NCBI GenBank assembly: GCA_938049225.1
Contig: CALICM010000003.1
Coordinates: forward strand, 1 to 50,904
Source: an uncultured Paracoccaceae bacterium
GTDB taxonomy: Bacteria; Pseudomonadota; Alphaproteobacteria; Rhodobacterales; Rhodobacteraceae
Direction: 5' to 3'
DNA length: 50,904 nt
In this document: in pieces, positions 27,570 to 37,678 of the stretch
Position numbering within the stretch: the stretch's first letter is position 1
Layout: the number at the start of each line of letters is the position of its first letter
Position numbers and translations under genes: made by a program
The notes under the pieces: generated by a model
What the model saw: only the letters and a program-made list of their open reading frames with translations
The model's database searches: none
What the model was told of the DNA's origin: nothing

Positions 27570-28391
27570 CTACGGCGTGTTCGCGAATAGATGCGAAGGC
27601 GCCTGCGCTGACATTCCCCCATCCAACGGCAGAATAGCGCCCGAGACATAGGCGCCCGCCGCGCTGCTAAGATAAAGGATCGCGCCGGCCAAATCCTCGG
27701 CCTGGCCGATTCGGCCCAAAGGCACGTTCTGGCCAACACGTGCGGCCCCTTCCTCAGTTCCCGTTGCGAAGGCGGTCATTTTGGACCGAAACGGCCCCGG
27801 CGCCAGCGCATTGACGGTGATGTGCATCGGCGCCAATTCCTGCGCCAAAATGCGGGTCATATGATGCACCGCAGCTTTGGACACCGCATAGGAGTAGGCC
27901 CCCTCGGCCACCGGCAACGTCCCCATGACCGAACCGATGTTGATTACCCGCGCTGGCGCATCCGCCCCAGCGGCAGCCTGAAGCGCCGGCAGCAACCCAC
28001 GGGTCAACGAGAACATGCCCGCGACATTCACAGCCATCACCCGTTCCCATTGCGCATGGGGGAATGTATCGAGTGGCGCGCCCCAACTGACGCCCGCGTT
28101 GTTCACCAGTATGTCCAGAGACGCCCCCCGTGCGGCAACCTCGGCCACAAGCGCATCGATACCCGCCTCCGTGCTGACATCCCCGGCAAAGCCGACAACG
28201 CGCCCGGCATGTCCGGCTTCAGACATCTCGGACGCTGCGGCCTCGCAAGCCTCGGCCTTGCGCGAGGCGATCATCACCTCGGCCCCGCCCATCGCCAGCG
28301 CCTCGGCGATCATGCGGCCAACGCCGGTTGCCCCGCCGGTTACCAGGGCGCGCTTACCTGCAACCGAGAACAATTCTCCAACCGTGCTCAA
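27570..28391 (-). CDS. SDR family oxidoreductase
   Basis: A 273-residue classical short-chain dehydrogenase. NAD(P)-binding TGGATGVGRMIAEAL, then NNAGVSWG, the catalytic Ser in INIGSVMG, and the Tyr-Lys pair in YSYAVSKAAVHH are present; the C-terminal part reads LAGAILYLSSAAGAYVSGAILPLDGG. The start is a TTG at 28391 with GGGAGA 8 bases upstream. Arg in ASRKAEA after the second strand suggests NADPH preference. Substrate unknown; gluconate-dehydrogenase-like or ketoreductase activity are both plausible. Convergent with the carboxypeptidase, divergent from a small membrane protein. Confidence 0.9.
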   Translation of the reverse strand: MSTVGELFSVAGKRALVTGGATGVGRMIAEALAMGGAEVMIASRKAEACEAAASEMSEAGHAGRVVGFAGDVSTEAGIDALVAEVAARGASLDILVNNAGVSWGAPLDTFPHAQWERVMAVNVAGMFSLTRGLLPALQAAAGADAPARVINIGSVMGTLPVAEGAYSYAVSKAAVHHMTRILAQELAPMHITVNALAPGPFRSKMTAFATGTEEGAARVGQNVPLGRIGQAEDLAGAILYLSSAAGAYVSGAILPLDGGMSAQAPSHLFANTP

Positions 28392-28496
28392 AAGTCGATC
28401 TCCCGCTTGTGACCTGTCGCGCAGGTATGTGATATAGTCGCGCGCCTAAATCGTACTATATACATTCAGATACAATGTTTGCGATGGGGTGCTAAC

Positions 28497-28778
28497 ATGT
28501 CTGCCATATTGAGTGTTATTGCTGGTGTGATCGGCGCGAATTTGGTCTCAGAGCATTGGCCCAAGGCCACGATAAACGGTTTTTTCAACATCGCCCTGGG
28601 GATCCTGGGGGGATTGGCTGTTTGGGGGGTGATGTATCTGTTCACGCTGATCGTACCCAACATGTCTGGTGTCGTGCTCATCGTCTTGCTGGGTGCGTTG
28701 GGCGGCGCATTGATGACGCTTGGTTCCGCATTTGCGCTCAACCTGGGCCAAAACACATTCGATCCGTTTAAGGATTAA
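28497..28778 (+). CDS. Small hydrophobic membrane protein
   Basis: A 93-residue protein from MSAILSV with GGGGTG upstream (a TTG at 28479 is an alternative). It has about three membrane segments: residues 1-16 (ILSVIAGVIGANLV), about 27-52 (FFNIALGILGGLAVWGVMYLFTLI) and about 57-80 (GVVLIVLLGALGGALMTLGSAF). The Gly-rich helices are reminiscent of GlsB/YeaQ-type stress membrane proteins, but the match is loose. Upstream AT-rich sequence (TATAGT, TACTATATACA) may be promoter. Function unknown. Confidence 0.7.
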   Translation: MSAILSVIAGVIGANLVSEHWPKATINGFFNIALGILGGLAVWGVMYLFTLIVPNMSGVVLIVLLGALGGALMTLGSAFALNLGQNTFDPFKD

Positions 28779-28787
28779 GGTGACGCG

Positions 28788-29606
28788 TCACGATGGGCGC
28801 ATGCCCAACACGTCTAACATATCATACGCCCCGGGCGCCTTGTCCCGTCCCCATAACGCCGCCTTGAGCGCGCCACGCGCGAAAACCATCCGATCGGTCG
28901 CAATGTGGCGCAGCACGATCCGCTCGCCCTGACCGGCAAAAATCACTTCGTGTTCGCCGGCCACATCGCCCCCGCGCAATGCGGCAAAGCCGATGTCGCC
29001 GCGCCGCCGCGCGCCCGTCTGCCCATCGCGGGCCCTGTCCGCCGCATCCGCCAGATCAACGCCACGCGCGTCGGCCGCGGCCTGTCCCAGCATCAGTGCG
29101 GTGCCTGAGGGGGCATCGACCTTGTGCCGGTGATGCATCTCGACCACCTCAATATCAAAGTCAGTATCCAACGCCGCCGCGACCTGACGGGTGATCTGGG
29201 TCAGTAAATTCACACCCAGGCTCATGTTGCCCGCCCGCACCTGCACCGCATGGCGTTGCGCGGGCGCCAAGGCGTCGATCTGCTCTTGGGTGAACCCCGT
29301 GGTGCCGATCACATGCACCGCGCGTGCCTGGGCGGCCAGCGCGGCCATCTCAACAGACAGGGTCGGCGTGGTGAAATCGATCACCGCCTGGGCGCTCGCA
29401 AAAACCTCCAACGGGTCATCCGTGACGGTCACGCCGCGTGAGGGGCCGTTCATCGCCTCGCCCAGATCCCGACCGATCCACTCATGGCCGGATCTTTCGG
29501 TGACGCCACACAGCACCATACCCCCGGACCCGGCCACGGCTTGGATTAGCATTTGCCCCATCCGACCCGCCGCCCCTAATACCGCCACTCGCATCGCGTC
29601 ACTCAT
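28788..29606 (-). CDS. dapB: 4-hydroxy-tetrahydrodipicolinate reductase
   Basis: The second committed enzyme of the diaminopimelate/lysine pathway, 272 residues. The NAD(P) motif is [12 protein letters not shown], followed by [19 protein letters not shown], and the signature [19 protein letters not shown] with the catalytic His pair and Lys. The C-terminal [18 protein letters not shown] is also typical. The start at 29606 has GGGAAG upstream. It is divergent from rbfA, an arrangement often seen in Rhodobacteraceae. With lysA and the DapC-like aminotransferase it gives three lysine-pathway genes in the window, unlinked to each other. Confidence 0.95.
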   Translation of the reverse strand: MSDAMRVAVLGAAGRMGQMLIQAVAGSGGMVLCGVTERSGHEWIGRDLGEAMNGPSRGVTVTDDPLEVFASAQAVIDFTTPTLSVEMAALAAQARAVHVIGTTGFTQEQIDALAPAQRHAVQVRAGNMSLGVNLLTQITRQVAAALDTDFDIEVVEMHHRHKVDAPSGTALMLGQAAADARGVDLADAADRARDGQTGARRRGDIGFAALRGGDVAGEHEVIFAGQGERIVLRHIATDRMVFARGALKAALWGRDKAPGAYDMLDVLGMRPS

Positions 29607-29705
29607 GCTGTTCTTCCCTTGCCACCGTACACCAGCCTTAGCGCCGATCAGACGGCTTGGCAAAGCCCCGCCCAAGGCTTAAGTGAGGCGGCGAGAGGAC
29701 AGCCC

Positions 29706-30104
29706 ATGCCAACACCCCACCATGACAATGCCGGTCCCAGCCAACGCCAATTGCGCGTTGCCGAATTGATCCGCCGGGCGTTGTCCGAGGCATTGGCCCG
29801 CGGCGATGTCTATGACCCCGACCTCGAGTCCGCTTCGATCACCGTGGGCGAGGTGCGCACATCGCCCGATCTGCGCCAGGCGACCGTCTTCGTGCTCCCC
29901 CTGGGCGGCGGCGGGGCTGAGGTGGCGATCGAGGCGCTCACCCGCAACAGCCACGAATTGCGACGGCATGTGAACCGCGCCGTTTCGCTGAAATTCTCGC
30001 CGCAGCTAAAGTTTGTGATCGACACCAGTTTTGATCAAATGGATGATACCCGGCGGCTGCTATCGGACCCTGTGGTGCAACGCGATTTGGCGGCCGAGGA
30101 CTAA
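29706..30104 (+). CDS. rbfA: Ribosome-binding factor A
   Basis: A 132-residue KH-fold protein that matures the 5' end of 16S rRNA in the 30S subunit. [17 protein letters not shown] at the start and [41 protein letters not shown] and [15 protein letters not shown] follow the family closely. A GAGAGGA ribosome-binding site precedes ATG 29706. truB begins 2 bases after its stop, a common rbfA-truB operon. Confidence 0.94.
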   Translation: MPTPHHDNAGPSQRQLRVAELIRRALSEALARGDVYDPDLESASITVGEVRTSPDLRQATVFVLPLGGGGAEVAIEALTRNSHELRRHVNRAVSLKFSPQLKFVIDTSFDQMDDTRRLLSDPVVQRDLAAED

Positions 30105-30106
30105 GA

Positions 30107-31033
30107 ATGGCCCGGCGCAAAAAGGGCCGGGCGCTGACCGGCTGGCTGGTCCTGGATAAACCGGCTGGCGTGACCTCGACCCATGTGACCAACAAGGCGC
30201 GCTGGCTGTTGCAAGCGCAAAAAGCGGGGCATGCGGGCACCCTGGATCCGGCGGCGACAGGGCTTTTGATCGTCGCATTGGGCGAGGCGACCAAGGCCCT
30301 GCCCTATATCACCGATGCGCTAAAAGCCTATGATTTCACCGTTGCTTGGGGGACAAGCACCACCACCGATGACGCGGAAGGCGCGGTGATCGATACCCGC
30401 CCCGAGCGCCCCACCCAAGCGCAGATCGAAGCCGCGCTGCCTGCGTTGACCGGCGATATCCTGCAAGTTCCGCCCGCGTTTTCCGCCGTAAAGGTCGAAG
30501 GGGCCCGGGCCTACGACCTGGCCCGTGCGGGCGAGGATCTGGACCTCGCGGCCCGGCCCTTGCATGTGGCCGAACTGCGTTTGACCGCCCAACCCGATCC
30601 CGATCACGCGATGTTTCGCATGGTCTGCGGCAAAGGCGGCTACGTCCGCGCGATCGCGCGCGACCTGGGGCAAACGTTGGGATGTTTGGGCCACACTCAA
30701 GCGTTGCGTCGGGTCTGGACCGGACCGTTTACCTTGGCCCGGGCCCTGCGCTGGCAAGACGATATCACCACCGAGGACCTGGAAGCCGCGTTGCTTCCGC
30801 TGAAAGCAGGGCTCGCGGATCTGCCCGAATGCCGGTGTCCGCCGGATCAAACTGCGCGTCTGTCAAACGGCAATGCAGTCGAGGTGTCCCACACCGACGC
30901 CCAAAACGGCGATGCTGCCTGGGCCTCGATCCATGGCATGCCCGCAGCGTTGGGGACCTATCGGTTTGGGATGTTCCAGCCGTCAAGGGTCTTCGCGGCA
31001 ACACCGGGTGGTGCCGCATCGCCAGAAGGCTAG
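30107..31033 (+). CDS. truB: tRNA pseudouridine(55) synthase
   Basis: A 308-residue enzyme that makes pseudouridine 55 in the T-loop of tRNAs. The catalytic motif [24 protein letters not shown] carries the active Asp; [13 protein letters not shown] starts the protein, and [17 protein letters not shown] is the usual third motif. A C-terminal part of about 60 residues is present but PUA-like features are weak. Coupled to rbfA. Downstream there is no clear terminator before the convergent aspS. Confidence 0.95.
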   Translation: MARRKKGRALTGWLVLDKPAGVTSTHVTNKARWLLQAQKAGHAGTLDPAATGLLIVALGEATKALPYITDALKAYDFTVAWGTSTTTDDAEGAVIDTRPERPTQAQIEAALPALTGDILQVPPAFSAVKVEGARAYDLARAGEDLDLAARPLHVAELRLTAQPDPDHAMFRMVCGKGGYVRAIARDLGQTLGCLGHTQALRRVWTGPFTLARALRWQDDITTEDLEAALLPLKAGLADLPECRCPPDQTARLSNGNAVEVSHTDAQNGDAAWASIHGMPAALGTYRFGMFQPSRVFAATPGGAASPEG

Positions 31034-31358
31034 AACATACTTTAGAAAAAGGGCGCCGGGCTCACACCCCAACTGGCCCCGGCCAGCATCAAAATCAAAC
31101 CACCCACAACTGACACCCGCACGATGTCCATCACGTCGGACGACGAAACCATGGCAACCTCACTCAGAACCACAATACACAAAACTGGCAAAAAACCGCC
31201 GTCACCTTCGCTACCAAATCTTCACCATAAGCTAAACATATTTCTGCGCAGCATCGCCCGAAATGGTGCTCCCGCGCCGCAGGCACCGACCGCCCTGCGA
31301 CCGCAGGGCTAAATGACTTGGCCCGGCACGGGCCTCAATTTGACAACGGGCACCGCCG
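31034..31358. other. Gap between truB and aspS
   Basis: This 325-base gap between convergent genes holds a 36-codon minus-strand ORF (31042-31152) and a hairpin CCCTGC-GACC-GCAGGG at 31293-31308 without a T-run. The middle is rich in A and C on the plus strand and shows no other credible coding sequence. Confidence 0.4.
31042..31152 (-). CDS. Candidate 36-residue membrane peptide
   Basis: A minus-strand ORF too short for usual gene calls. It starts with ATG at 31152, 5 bases after a GTGAGG ribosome-binding site, and ends with TAA at 31042. The product opens MVSSSDVMDIVRVSV, continues with the hydrophobic core GGLILMLAGASWGV and ends SPAPFF, so it would be a single-span membrane peptide. A second in-frame Met is at residue 8. 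It lies downstream of aspS on the same strand. Support is the ribosome-binding site and the coherent transmembrane composition only. Confidence 0.42.
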   Translation of the reverse strand: MVSSSDVMDIVRVSVVGGLILMLAGASWGVSPAPFF

Positions 31359-33140
31359 TCAGTCTTGGGGGATCACCCGCAGCCCCAACTCACGTAACTG
31401 GGCGTTGGTGGGCTCGGATGGGCCGCCCAGCATCAAATCTTCGGCCCGCTGGTTCATCGGGAACATGATCACCTCGCGGATGTTCTGCTCTTCCGCCAGC
31501 AGCATCACGATCCGATCGATCCCCGCCGCGCAGCCCCCATGCGGCGGCGCGCCATATTTGAACGCGTTGAGCATGCCGCCAAAGCGTTTCTCGACCTCCT
31601 CGGGCGGATACCCTGCCAGCTCAAAGGCCTTGAACATAATCTCGGGCTTGTGGTTCCGGATCGCCCCCGACACCAACTCATAGCCGTTGCAGGCCAGATC
31701 GTATTGATAGCCCAACACATGCAACGGGTCATGCGCCCTAAGCGCTTCGATCCCCCCCTGAGGCATCGAGAATGGGTTGTGGCTGAAGTCCAGCCGTCCA
31801 TCCTCGTCCTGTTCGTACATCGGGAAATCGACGATCCAGGCGAACTCGAAGCGATTGAGGTCACTCAGGCCCAGCTCCTCGCCGATGACGACTCGGGCGC
31901 GGCCTGCGACGGCTTCAAAGGCCTCAGGCTTGCCGCCCAAAAAGAAGGCCGCATCGCCGACGCCCAACCCAAGTTGCTGCCGGATCGCCTCGGTGCGCTC
32001 ATGGCCGATGTTCTTCGCCAAGGGACCGGCGGCTTCCATTCCCTGCTGTTGATCGCCCTCGCGCCAGAAAATATACCCCATGCCTGGCAGGCCCTCTTGC
32101 TGAGCATATTTGTTCATTCGGTCGCAGAACTTGCGGCTGCCGCCACCGGGCGCGGGGATGGCACGGATTTCCGTGCCCTCTTGCTCTAGCAACTTCGCAA
32201 AGATCGCAAAGCCCGAACCCGCGAAATGTTCGCTGACCACTTGCATTTTGATCGGGTTGCGCAGATCAGGTTTGTCGGTGCCGTACCAAAGGGCGGCGTC
32301 CTTGTAAGAGATCCTCGGGATCTTGCGGTTGACCACCCGGTCGCCCGCGAATTCCTCGAACGTGTCCAGCAGCACAGGTTCCACCGTGCGGAACACATCC
32401 TCCTGCTCGACAAAGCTCATCTCGACGTCCAACTGATAGAAATCGGTGGGCGAGCGGTCGGCACGGGGGTCTTCGTCGCGGAAACAAGGGGCGATCTGAA
32501 AATATTTGTCGAAGCCCGCGACCATCGTCATTTGCTTGAATTGCTGGGGCGCCTGCGGGAGTGCATAAAACCGGCCCGGGTGCAGGCGGCTGGGCACCAG
32601 AAAGTCGCGCGCGCCTTCGGGCGAGCTGGCGGTGATGATCGGGGTCTGAAACTCGGTAAAGCCTATGTCCCACATCCGCTGACGCAGGCTTTGGACCACT
32701 TTCGAGCGCAGCATGATGTTGTCATGCAGCCCCTCGCGCCGCAGATCCAGGTAGCGGTACTTCAGGCGGGTTTCCTCGGGGTAGTCCAGGTCGCCAAAGA
32801 CCGGCAGCGGCAGTTCGTCGGCGGCGCCGAGCACTTCTATATCACGGACAAATACCTCGACCTCGCCCGTCGGGATGTTGGGGTTGATCAGCCCAGCATC
32901 CCGCGCCTTGACCTCGCCATCGATGCGGATGACCCATTCGCTGCGCATCGCCTCGACCTGCGCGAACACCGGGCTGTCGGGATCCGCCAACACCTGCGTC
33001 ATGCCATAGTGGTCCCGCAGGTCAATAAACAGCACTCCGCCATGGTCCCGTACCCGATGCACCCAGCCGGACAGGCGCACAGTTTGCCCAACCTCGGCCC
33101 TGGTCAACTCGGCGCAGGTGTGGCTGCGGTAAATATGCAT
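31359..33140 (-). CDS. aspS: Aspartate--tRNA ligase
   Basis: A 593-residue class II aminoacyl-tRNA synthetase of the bacterial type. The N-terminal anticodon-binding OB fold reads [19 protein letters not shown]; motif 2 is [19 protein letters not shown]; the inserted GAD domain lies in the middle; motif 3 is [12 protein letters not shown]. The start at 33140 ([12 protein letters not shown]) is the family start; 34 further codons upstream are open but not conserved-looking. Alphaproteobacteria often use this enzyme as a non-discriminating ligase that also charges tRNA-Asn, followed by GatCAB; this cannot be seen here. Confidence 0.96.
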   Translation of the reverse strand: MHIYRSHTCAELTRAEVGQTVRLSGWVHRVRDHGGVLFIDLRDHYGMTQVLADPDSPVFAQVEAMRSEWVIRIDGEVKARDAGLINPNIPTGEVEVFVRDIEVLGAADELPLPVFGDLDYPEETRLKYRYLDLRREGLHDNIMLRSKVVQSLRQRMWDIGFTEFQTPIITASSPEGARDFLVPSRLHPGRFYALPQAPQQFKQMTMVAGFDKYFQIAPCFRDEDPRADRSPTDFYQLDVEMSFVEQEDVFRTVEPVLLDTFEEFAGDRVVNRKIPRISYKDAALWYGTDKPDLRNPIKMQVVSEHFAGSGFAIFAKLLEQEGTEIRAIPAPGGGSRKFCDRMNKYAQQEGLPGMGYIFWREGDQQQGMEAAGPLAKNIGHERTEAIRQQLGLGVGDAAFFLGGKPEAFEAVAGRARVVIGEELGLSDLNRFEFAWIVDFPMYEQDEDGRLDFSHNPFSMPQGGIEALRAHDPLHVLGYQYDLACNGYELVSGAIRNHKPEIMFKAFELAGYPPEEVEKRFGGMLNAFKYGAPPHGGCAAGIDRIVMLLAEEQNIREVIMFPMNQRAEDLMLGGPSEPTNAQLRELGLRVIPQD

Positions 33141-33262
33141 GGGGCACGCTCCGTCCGTTAAATCCGTCGCCGATACACCTTGCCACCCCGCATAAGTCAA
33201 GGGCGCCCAGGCTTTGGTGTGTGTGTTTGCATGACGGGACAACCGATGGTAGGGCGGCGGAT

Positions 33263-34546
33263 ATGTCTCTTCACCCTCGCATCGATCGCAAGCCTTTTGA
33301 ATTGATCGCAGCCCTTGCGGTCACATTTGCCTTTGTGGCTTCGATCCTTGCGCGCTTTGGCAGCCTGCCCTCGCCCGACATTGCCGCGATCTATTTTGGG
33401 GCGTTTTTCTATGGCAACGGTCAGCCCGAGATTGCCTTTTGGGCACAAAACTTGGGTCCGCCTGACCTTTGGCGGGACACCGCCATCGCGACGGGGATCG
33501 TCGAGGACAACCTCTTTCCCTATCTCTATCCGCCGATTTGGCTTGCGATTCTTGCCCCCTTGGCCGTTTTGGTCTCATTTTCCACCTTCAGCCTGATCTT
33601 CATGGCCCTGAACGCCCTGGCGATGATGGTAACGGCTGATGCGGTGCGGCGCCTTTTGGCGCTGAGGGGCCCGGTTTGGCTTTGGCTATTGGCCGCCGCC
33701 GCGATGAGCCATCTGAACTTTTTCGCCGTGTCGGGTTTTGCGTTCAACCAACCGCAGCTGATCGTGACGATGCTGATCGTTCTTGGCTTTGAGCGCGCGC
33801 TGGCCGGGCGGCCACATTGGGCCGGGGTCTGCATGGCGATTGCCGCGTGCATCAAGATCTATCCCGTCCTCTTCGGCCTGTTCTTCCTTTTGCGCAAGGA
33901 TACGAAGGCTCTGACCACCTTCTGCCTGACGGGTGTGGGACTTCTGGCGGCAAATTTCGCGCTGACACCCTGGGCTCTGCAATCCAGTTTTCTGGAAAGC
34001 ACGAGCATGCTAAATACGCATCTGTCTTTGACAAAAAACAGTCTGAATATATCCAGCCTAGCCGCACGCATATATGTTCTGTTCGCCCCCCACAGTTGGA
34101 GCGAGGCAAGTTTGGCAACTGATTTCATCTATATTCCCAAACCCACTTGGGTGCACCTCTTCAATCTGACCTATCTGGTGGCGATCCTTGGCAGTTTTGT
34201 CCTGCTTTGCCGCCATCGATCCGCGATCTGGTGGCGGCAGCGCGGCTCGCTGTCTATGATCCTGTTGATCACCGTCGCGATGCCGGTGGCTTGGACGAAC
34301 TATTATACTGTCGTGTTCCTAGCCGTGCCCGCACTGTTCGTCTTGCTTTCCTCGCGACCAGCGACACTCATTAGTTTTGCCGTGTTGGGGATCACCTCGC
34401 TAGCCGCGTTCAACTGGGCCGCGGCGCAGCAGCTGCTTGAGCCATACAATATGACGCTGGTTGTTCTGTTCCAAGCCTTTGCGTTTATATTGCTCGGCGC
34501 CCCCGCCGCGAAAGGCTCGCGCGGCGCGATGGTTCTGGAAAGGTAA
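33263..34546 (+). CDS. GT87-like membrane glycosyltransferase (DUF2029)
   Basis: A 427-residue integral membrane protein from MSLHPRID (GGGCGG upstream). About ten hydrophobic spans are visible, with [17 protein letters not shown] early and [20 protein letters not shown] in the middle, two features of GT87/DUF2029 polyprenyl-phosphate-mannose-type transferases. An Asp in [12 protein letters not shown] near the first loop fits the catalytic acid of GT-C enzymes. The glycan substrate is unknown. The cfa-like gene begins 9 bases after its stop, so they are likely co-transcribed. Confidence 0.8.
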   Translation: MSLHPRIDRKPFELIAALAVTFAFVASILARFGSLPSPDIAAIYFGAFFYGNGQPEIAFWAQNLGPPDLWRDTAIATGIVEDNLFPYLYPPIWLAILAPLAVLVSFSTFSLIFMALNALAMMVTADAVRRLLALRGPVWLWLLAAAAMSHLNFFAVSGFAFNQPQLIVTMLIVLGFERALAGRPHWAGVCMAIAACIKIYPVLFGLFFLLRKDTKALTTFCLTGVGLLAANFALTPWALQSSFLESTSMLNTHLSLTKNSLNISSLAARIYVLFAPHSWSEASLATDFIYIPKPTWVHLFNLTYLVAILGSFVLLCRHRSAIWWRQRGSLSMILLITVAMPVAWTNYYTVVFLAVPALFVLLSSRPATLISFAVLGITSLAAFNWAAAQQLLEPYNMTLVVLFQAFAFILLGAPAAKGSRGAMVLER

Positions 34547-34554
34547 GGACCGGA

Positions 34555-35793
34555 GTGGAACAGATCCTGCACAGTCTTTTCACCAAAATGATGCGGCAAG
34601 GCCAGATCGCGGTGACCTATCCGTCGGGCCGGGCCGAGGTCTATGGTCCGGGGCCCGAGCGTGTCGCGGTGCGCGTCACGGATGCAGCCGCCCTCAAAGC
34701 CATTGCAAACGACCCCATGCTGGCTGTCGGCGAAATGTATATGGATGGGCGGCTGATTGTCGACGAGGGGTCGATATATGATTTCCTCAGCCTGACCAAA
34801 CGCAACGCGAATGTGCGTGCGGCCACCCGCGGTGCCGTGATGCGGCATATGTGGCGCTCGTTCCGGGCGGGGGTGCGCAAGCGGGCCGGGCTGTCGCAGG
34901 CCAGGGCGAATATCGCGCATCACTATGATCTGGACGAAAGCCTGTACCGGCTCTTCCTCGACACAGATATGAACTACAGTTGTGCGTATTTCGAACACGA
35001 CGGGCAAAGCCTCGAGGATGCGCAGCGGGCGAAACAACGACATATCGCTGGCAAGCTTCTGTCCGAACCGGGCAGCACTGTCTTGGATATCGGCTGCGGT
35101 TGGGGCGGCATGGGGCTGTATTTGTCCCAGGTCGCCGGGTTGCAGACCACCGGGATCACCCTGTCGGCCGAGCAGGCCCGCGTGGCAAGCGCGCGCTCGG
35201 CAGAGCGCGGCCTGGCGGAACGGTTCAAGGTCGAATTGACGGATTACCGCGAGGTGACCCAGATCTATGACCACGTTGTCTCCATCGGCATGCTCGAGCA
35301 CGTCGGCCTGCGCCAGATGGACACCTACTTCGCCAAGATCGGCCAGGTTCTGGACAAACATGGCACTGCGGTGATCCACTCGATGGGCCGCACGAAACCC
35401 TCGGCCTATTCCCATCCCTTTGGCGAGAAATACATCTTTCCCGGCGGTTATGTGCCGGCCCTGTCCGAAGTGCTGCCAGCGGTCGAACGGGCCGGTCTTT
35501 TGGTCAAGGACATCGAGATCCTCCCCCTGCACTACGCCGAAACCACCCGTATCTGGCGCGAACGCTTCATGGCGAACCGCGACAAAGTGCTGGCGTTGGG
35601 GACATTCGACGAGCGGTTTGTGCGGATGTGGGAGATTTATTTGGCAGCCTCCGAGGCCAGCTTCCGCCATGATCGGATCTTTGTGTTCCATCTGATACTG
35701 GCCCGCCACCAAGACCGCATCCCCATACGGCGTGGCTGGCTCGAAACCGAGAAATCGCGTCTGCAGCAAATTGAAGCCGCGGCACCCGCTTGA
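34555..35793 (+). CDS. Cyclopropane-fatty-acyl-phospholipid synthase family protein
   Basis: A 412-residue SAM-dependent methyltransferase starting with GTG after AAGGACCGG. The SAM loop VLDIGCGWGGMGLYLS, the substrate-pocket AHHYDLDESLYRLFLD and YSCAYFEHDGQSLEDAQ, and the IGMLEHVG motif are CfaS hallmarks; HRTKPSAYSHPF-type sequence and WREIF-like IWRERFMANRD follow. It adds a methylene bridge to unsaturated acyl chains of membrane lipids, or methylates them. Placed behind a membrane glycosyltransferase gene. Alphaproteobacteria often have more than one such protein, so the exact product is open. Confidence 0.9.
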   Translation: MEQILHSLFTKMMRQGQIAVTYPSGRAEVYGPGPERVAVRVTDAAALKAIANDPMLAVGEMYMDGRLIVDEGSIYDFLSLTKRNANVRAATRGAVMRHMWRSFRAGVRKRAGLSQARANIAHHYDLDESLYRLFLDTDMNYSCAYFEHDGQSLEDAQRAKQRHIAGKLLSEPGSTVLDIGCGWGGMGLYLSQVAGLQTTGITLSAEQARVASARSAERGLAERFKVELTDYREVTQIYDHVVSIGMLEHVGLRQMDTYFAKIGQVLDKHGTAVIHSMGRTKPSAYSHPFGEKYIFPGGYVPALSEVLPAVERAGLLVKDIEILPLHYAETTRIWRERFMANRDKVLALGTFDERFVRMWEIYLAASEASFRHDRIFVFHLILARHQDRIPIRRGWLETEKSRLQQIEAAAPA

Positions 35794-36032
35794 TCGCACA
35801 TCGATTCGCCCCAATGGACGGGTGAACTAAGGCAGCGAATTGCGGCCAGCTATGGTTAACTGGCGTTTAGGCCAATAAAGATTGGATGCGCGGCGCCACA
35901 GAATCGACAAGATTCTCGGACATTGTGGCCTTCGGCATCACAATCGTTGGCGCCAACGCGTTGACTTCCTGACGGTTTTGTGTGCAATAAAGGTCGCTGT
36001 GGGACCACGCTGAATATTTGACCGAGGCTGCT
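35794..36032. promoter_or_regulatory. Regulatory region before the Tad-like trio
   Basis: A perfect 14-base palindrome CGTTGGCGCCAACG (35945-35958) is overlapped by a second, CAACGCGTTG (35954-35963), whose right end runs into a -35-like TTGACT (35961-35966). A weak -10-like GCAATA lies 17 bases on. Together they look like a regulator site at the promoter of the gene starting at 36033. A 29-codon minus-strand ORF (35867-35956) with a TTG start is open in the same gap. Confidence 0.45.
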
Positions 36033-37667
36033 ATGTTATATGAAACTTTGAATAAGTTCAGAAATGACGAGCGCGGAAGCGTAATTGCATTTGTAGTCGT
36101 CATGTTTCTGTTCATGTTTTTGGCAGCTGGAATGGCTGTTGACTTCATCCGGCATGAAACGGCTCGGGCAGATCTGCAAAACGCCTTGGATCGCGGGGTT
36201 CTGGCCGCGGCGGATCTTGAGCAGCGCTGGGTGACAGCAAGCCCCGATGAACAGGCGGAGCTGGAAAAACAGTATACAGAGCTTGTTGAAAGCTACATGC
36301 AGACCAGGTCATTCGGCGCGGACCCCAATGTGAAAGTCACGCCGACCCTCGGGTTGGCGTCCAAGCGGATCGAGGCGACCGCGAACTATGACCTGAAGAC
36401 TTATTTTCTTCCGCTGATGGGCATTACATCCATGAATGTCCCGGCGAGATCTGTCGCAGTCGAAGCGAAGAGGAAGCTTGAGATATCGCTTGTCCTCGAC
36501 GTTTCCGGCTCCATGTATAACAATCAGGTAACCTTTGTTAACAATGTCGGTGATACAGTTACCGGACGGCGCATTGACCTTCTGAAACAAGAGGCTCAGA
36601 ATTTTATTGGTTATCTTATGGAGGCGGATCCAACAGGTGAGAATAGAGCAATCAATCTTGTTCCGTACTCACATCGTGTGTCAATGTCGGAGAATATGGC
36701 TAAACAGTATCCAAACTTCTACTCAAATAGAGAGCATGATTATTCTTACTGTATGGAATTCGAACCGACCGACTATCCGACGATCGCGATCAGTCCGACT
36801 GGGAATTGGCGCCAGTCACAGCAATTCTTCATTGGAAATGCTCCCTCAGAAGTCGAAGGTGAATCTAAGGTCGTGATTTCCAGCTGCTCCCGCAGTGAAA
36901 ATAACATGAAGCTTTTCAGCAACAACGTCACTGATATCCAAAGCCACATCCAGGGCATGGGGCAGGAGATATGGACGTCGGTCTATGAAGGTATGCGGTG
37001 GGGGACGGCACTTCTGGATCCCGACACCAGGTCCGTTGTAAACGGTCTCATCGACGTCGGCGATGTGGAAGCTCAATTTGCGGACCTGCCACGGGACTAT
37101 GGGACCGAAGGAAACATCAAGATTGTAATTTTGATGAGTGATGGTGCAAACACTCTTATGCCACAGATGCGGACATCAAGCTACGAACAAGGCGTGGGCG
37201 GTGTAGGGGGCGCTAACTATTGGAGGGAAAATCGACCAGCGATTCCGCTGAGGACAACTAGCAACGGAGGCTCGGCTTGGGCGGTCAGCCGATATCCTAC
37301 CGAGGAATCTCTGCCGTCTGGCGCAGACCTCTACGGAAAGAATACGAATAGGGAAAATAACACCATTGGCGATTTCCTGGCATATGACAACGATGGAAAA
37401 CCCGGCCCCACCGGTACCGGAGGACGGGTGAGATTTGGTGATGCGCGCCTGTACGAGGTCTGTGAGGAGGCCAAGGCCGACAAGAATGACATTGCTGGAT
37501 CGGGCATCGTTGTTTACTCAATTGGCTTTCTCGCCAATGACGCCGCCAACACTGCACTCGAACTCTGTGCATCACCCAACAACTTTTACGAAGCCAATGA
37601 AGAAAACTTGGGCAGAGTCTTTGAAACCATCGCCAAAGACATCGACAAACTGAAGCTGGTGAATTGA
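36033..37667 (+). CDS. TadG-like pilus protein with von Willebrand A domain
   Basis: A 544-residue envelope protein. The N-terminus is a TadG/TadE-type signal anchor: RNDERGSVIAF followed by a hydrophobic segment (about residues 16-36). Then comes a short soluble part and a von Willebrand A domain whose metal site is DVSGSM (156-161), with a later ILMSDGANT. Four or more cysteines (YSCYCMEFE region, SSCSRSE, YEVCEEA, LELCASP) suggest disulfides outside the inner membrane. It heads three co-directional genes. Base composition is less GC-rich than in neighbouring core genes. Tad pili need TadA, B, C, V and a secretin; none is in the window, so the trio serves a Tad system elsewhere or acts alone. 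Confidence 0.85.
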   Translation: MLYETLNKFRNDERGSVIAFVVVMFLFMFLAAGMAVDFIRHETARADLQNALDRGVLAAADLEQRWVTASPDEQAELEKQYTELVESYMQTRSFGADPNVKVTPTLGLASKRIEATANYDLKTYFLPLMGITSMNVPARSVAVEAKRKLEISLVLDVSGSMYNNQVTFVNNVGDTVTGRRIDLLKQEAQNFIGYLMEADPTGENRAINLVPYSHRVSMSENMAKQYPNFYSNREHDYSYCMEFEPTDYPTIAISPTGNWRQSQQFFIGNAPSEVEGESKVVISSCSRSENNMKLFSNNVTDIQSHIQGMGQEIWTSVYEGMRWGTALLDPDTRSVVNGLIDVGDVEAQFADLPRDYGTEGNIKIVILMSDGANTLMPQMRTSSYEQGVGGVGGANYWRENRPAIPLRTTSNGGSAWAVSRYPTEESLPSGADLYGKNTNRENNTIGDFLAYDNDGKPGPTGTGGRVRFGDARLYEVCEEAKADKNDIAGSGIVVYSIGFLANDAANTALELCASPNNFYEANEENLGRVFETIAKDIDKLKLVN

Positions 37668-37678
37668 GGCTGCCTGAC

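Noticed and set aside
31293-31308. Hairpin as terminator for truB or aspS
   Set aside because: The stem is six base pairs and no T-run follows on either strand.
32226-33161. Plus-strand ORF of 311 codons
   Set aside because: Antisense to aspS, which is certain.
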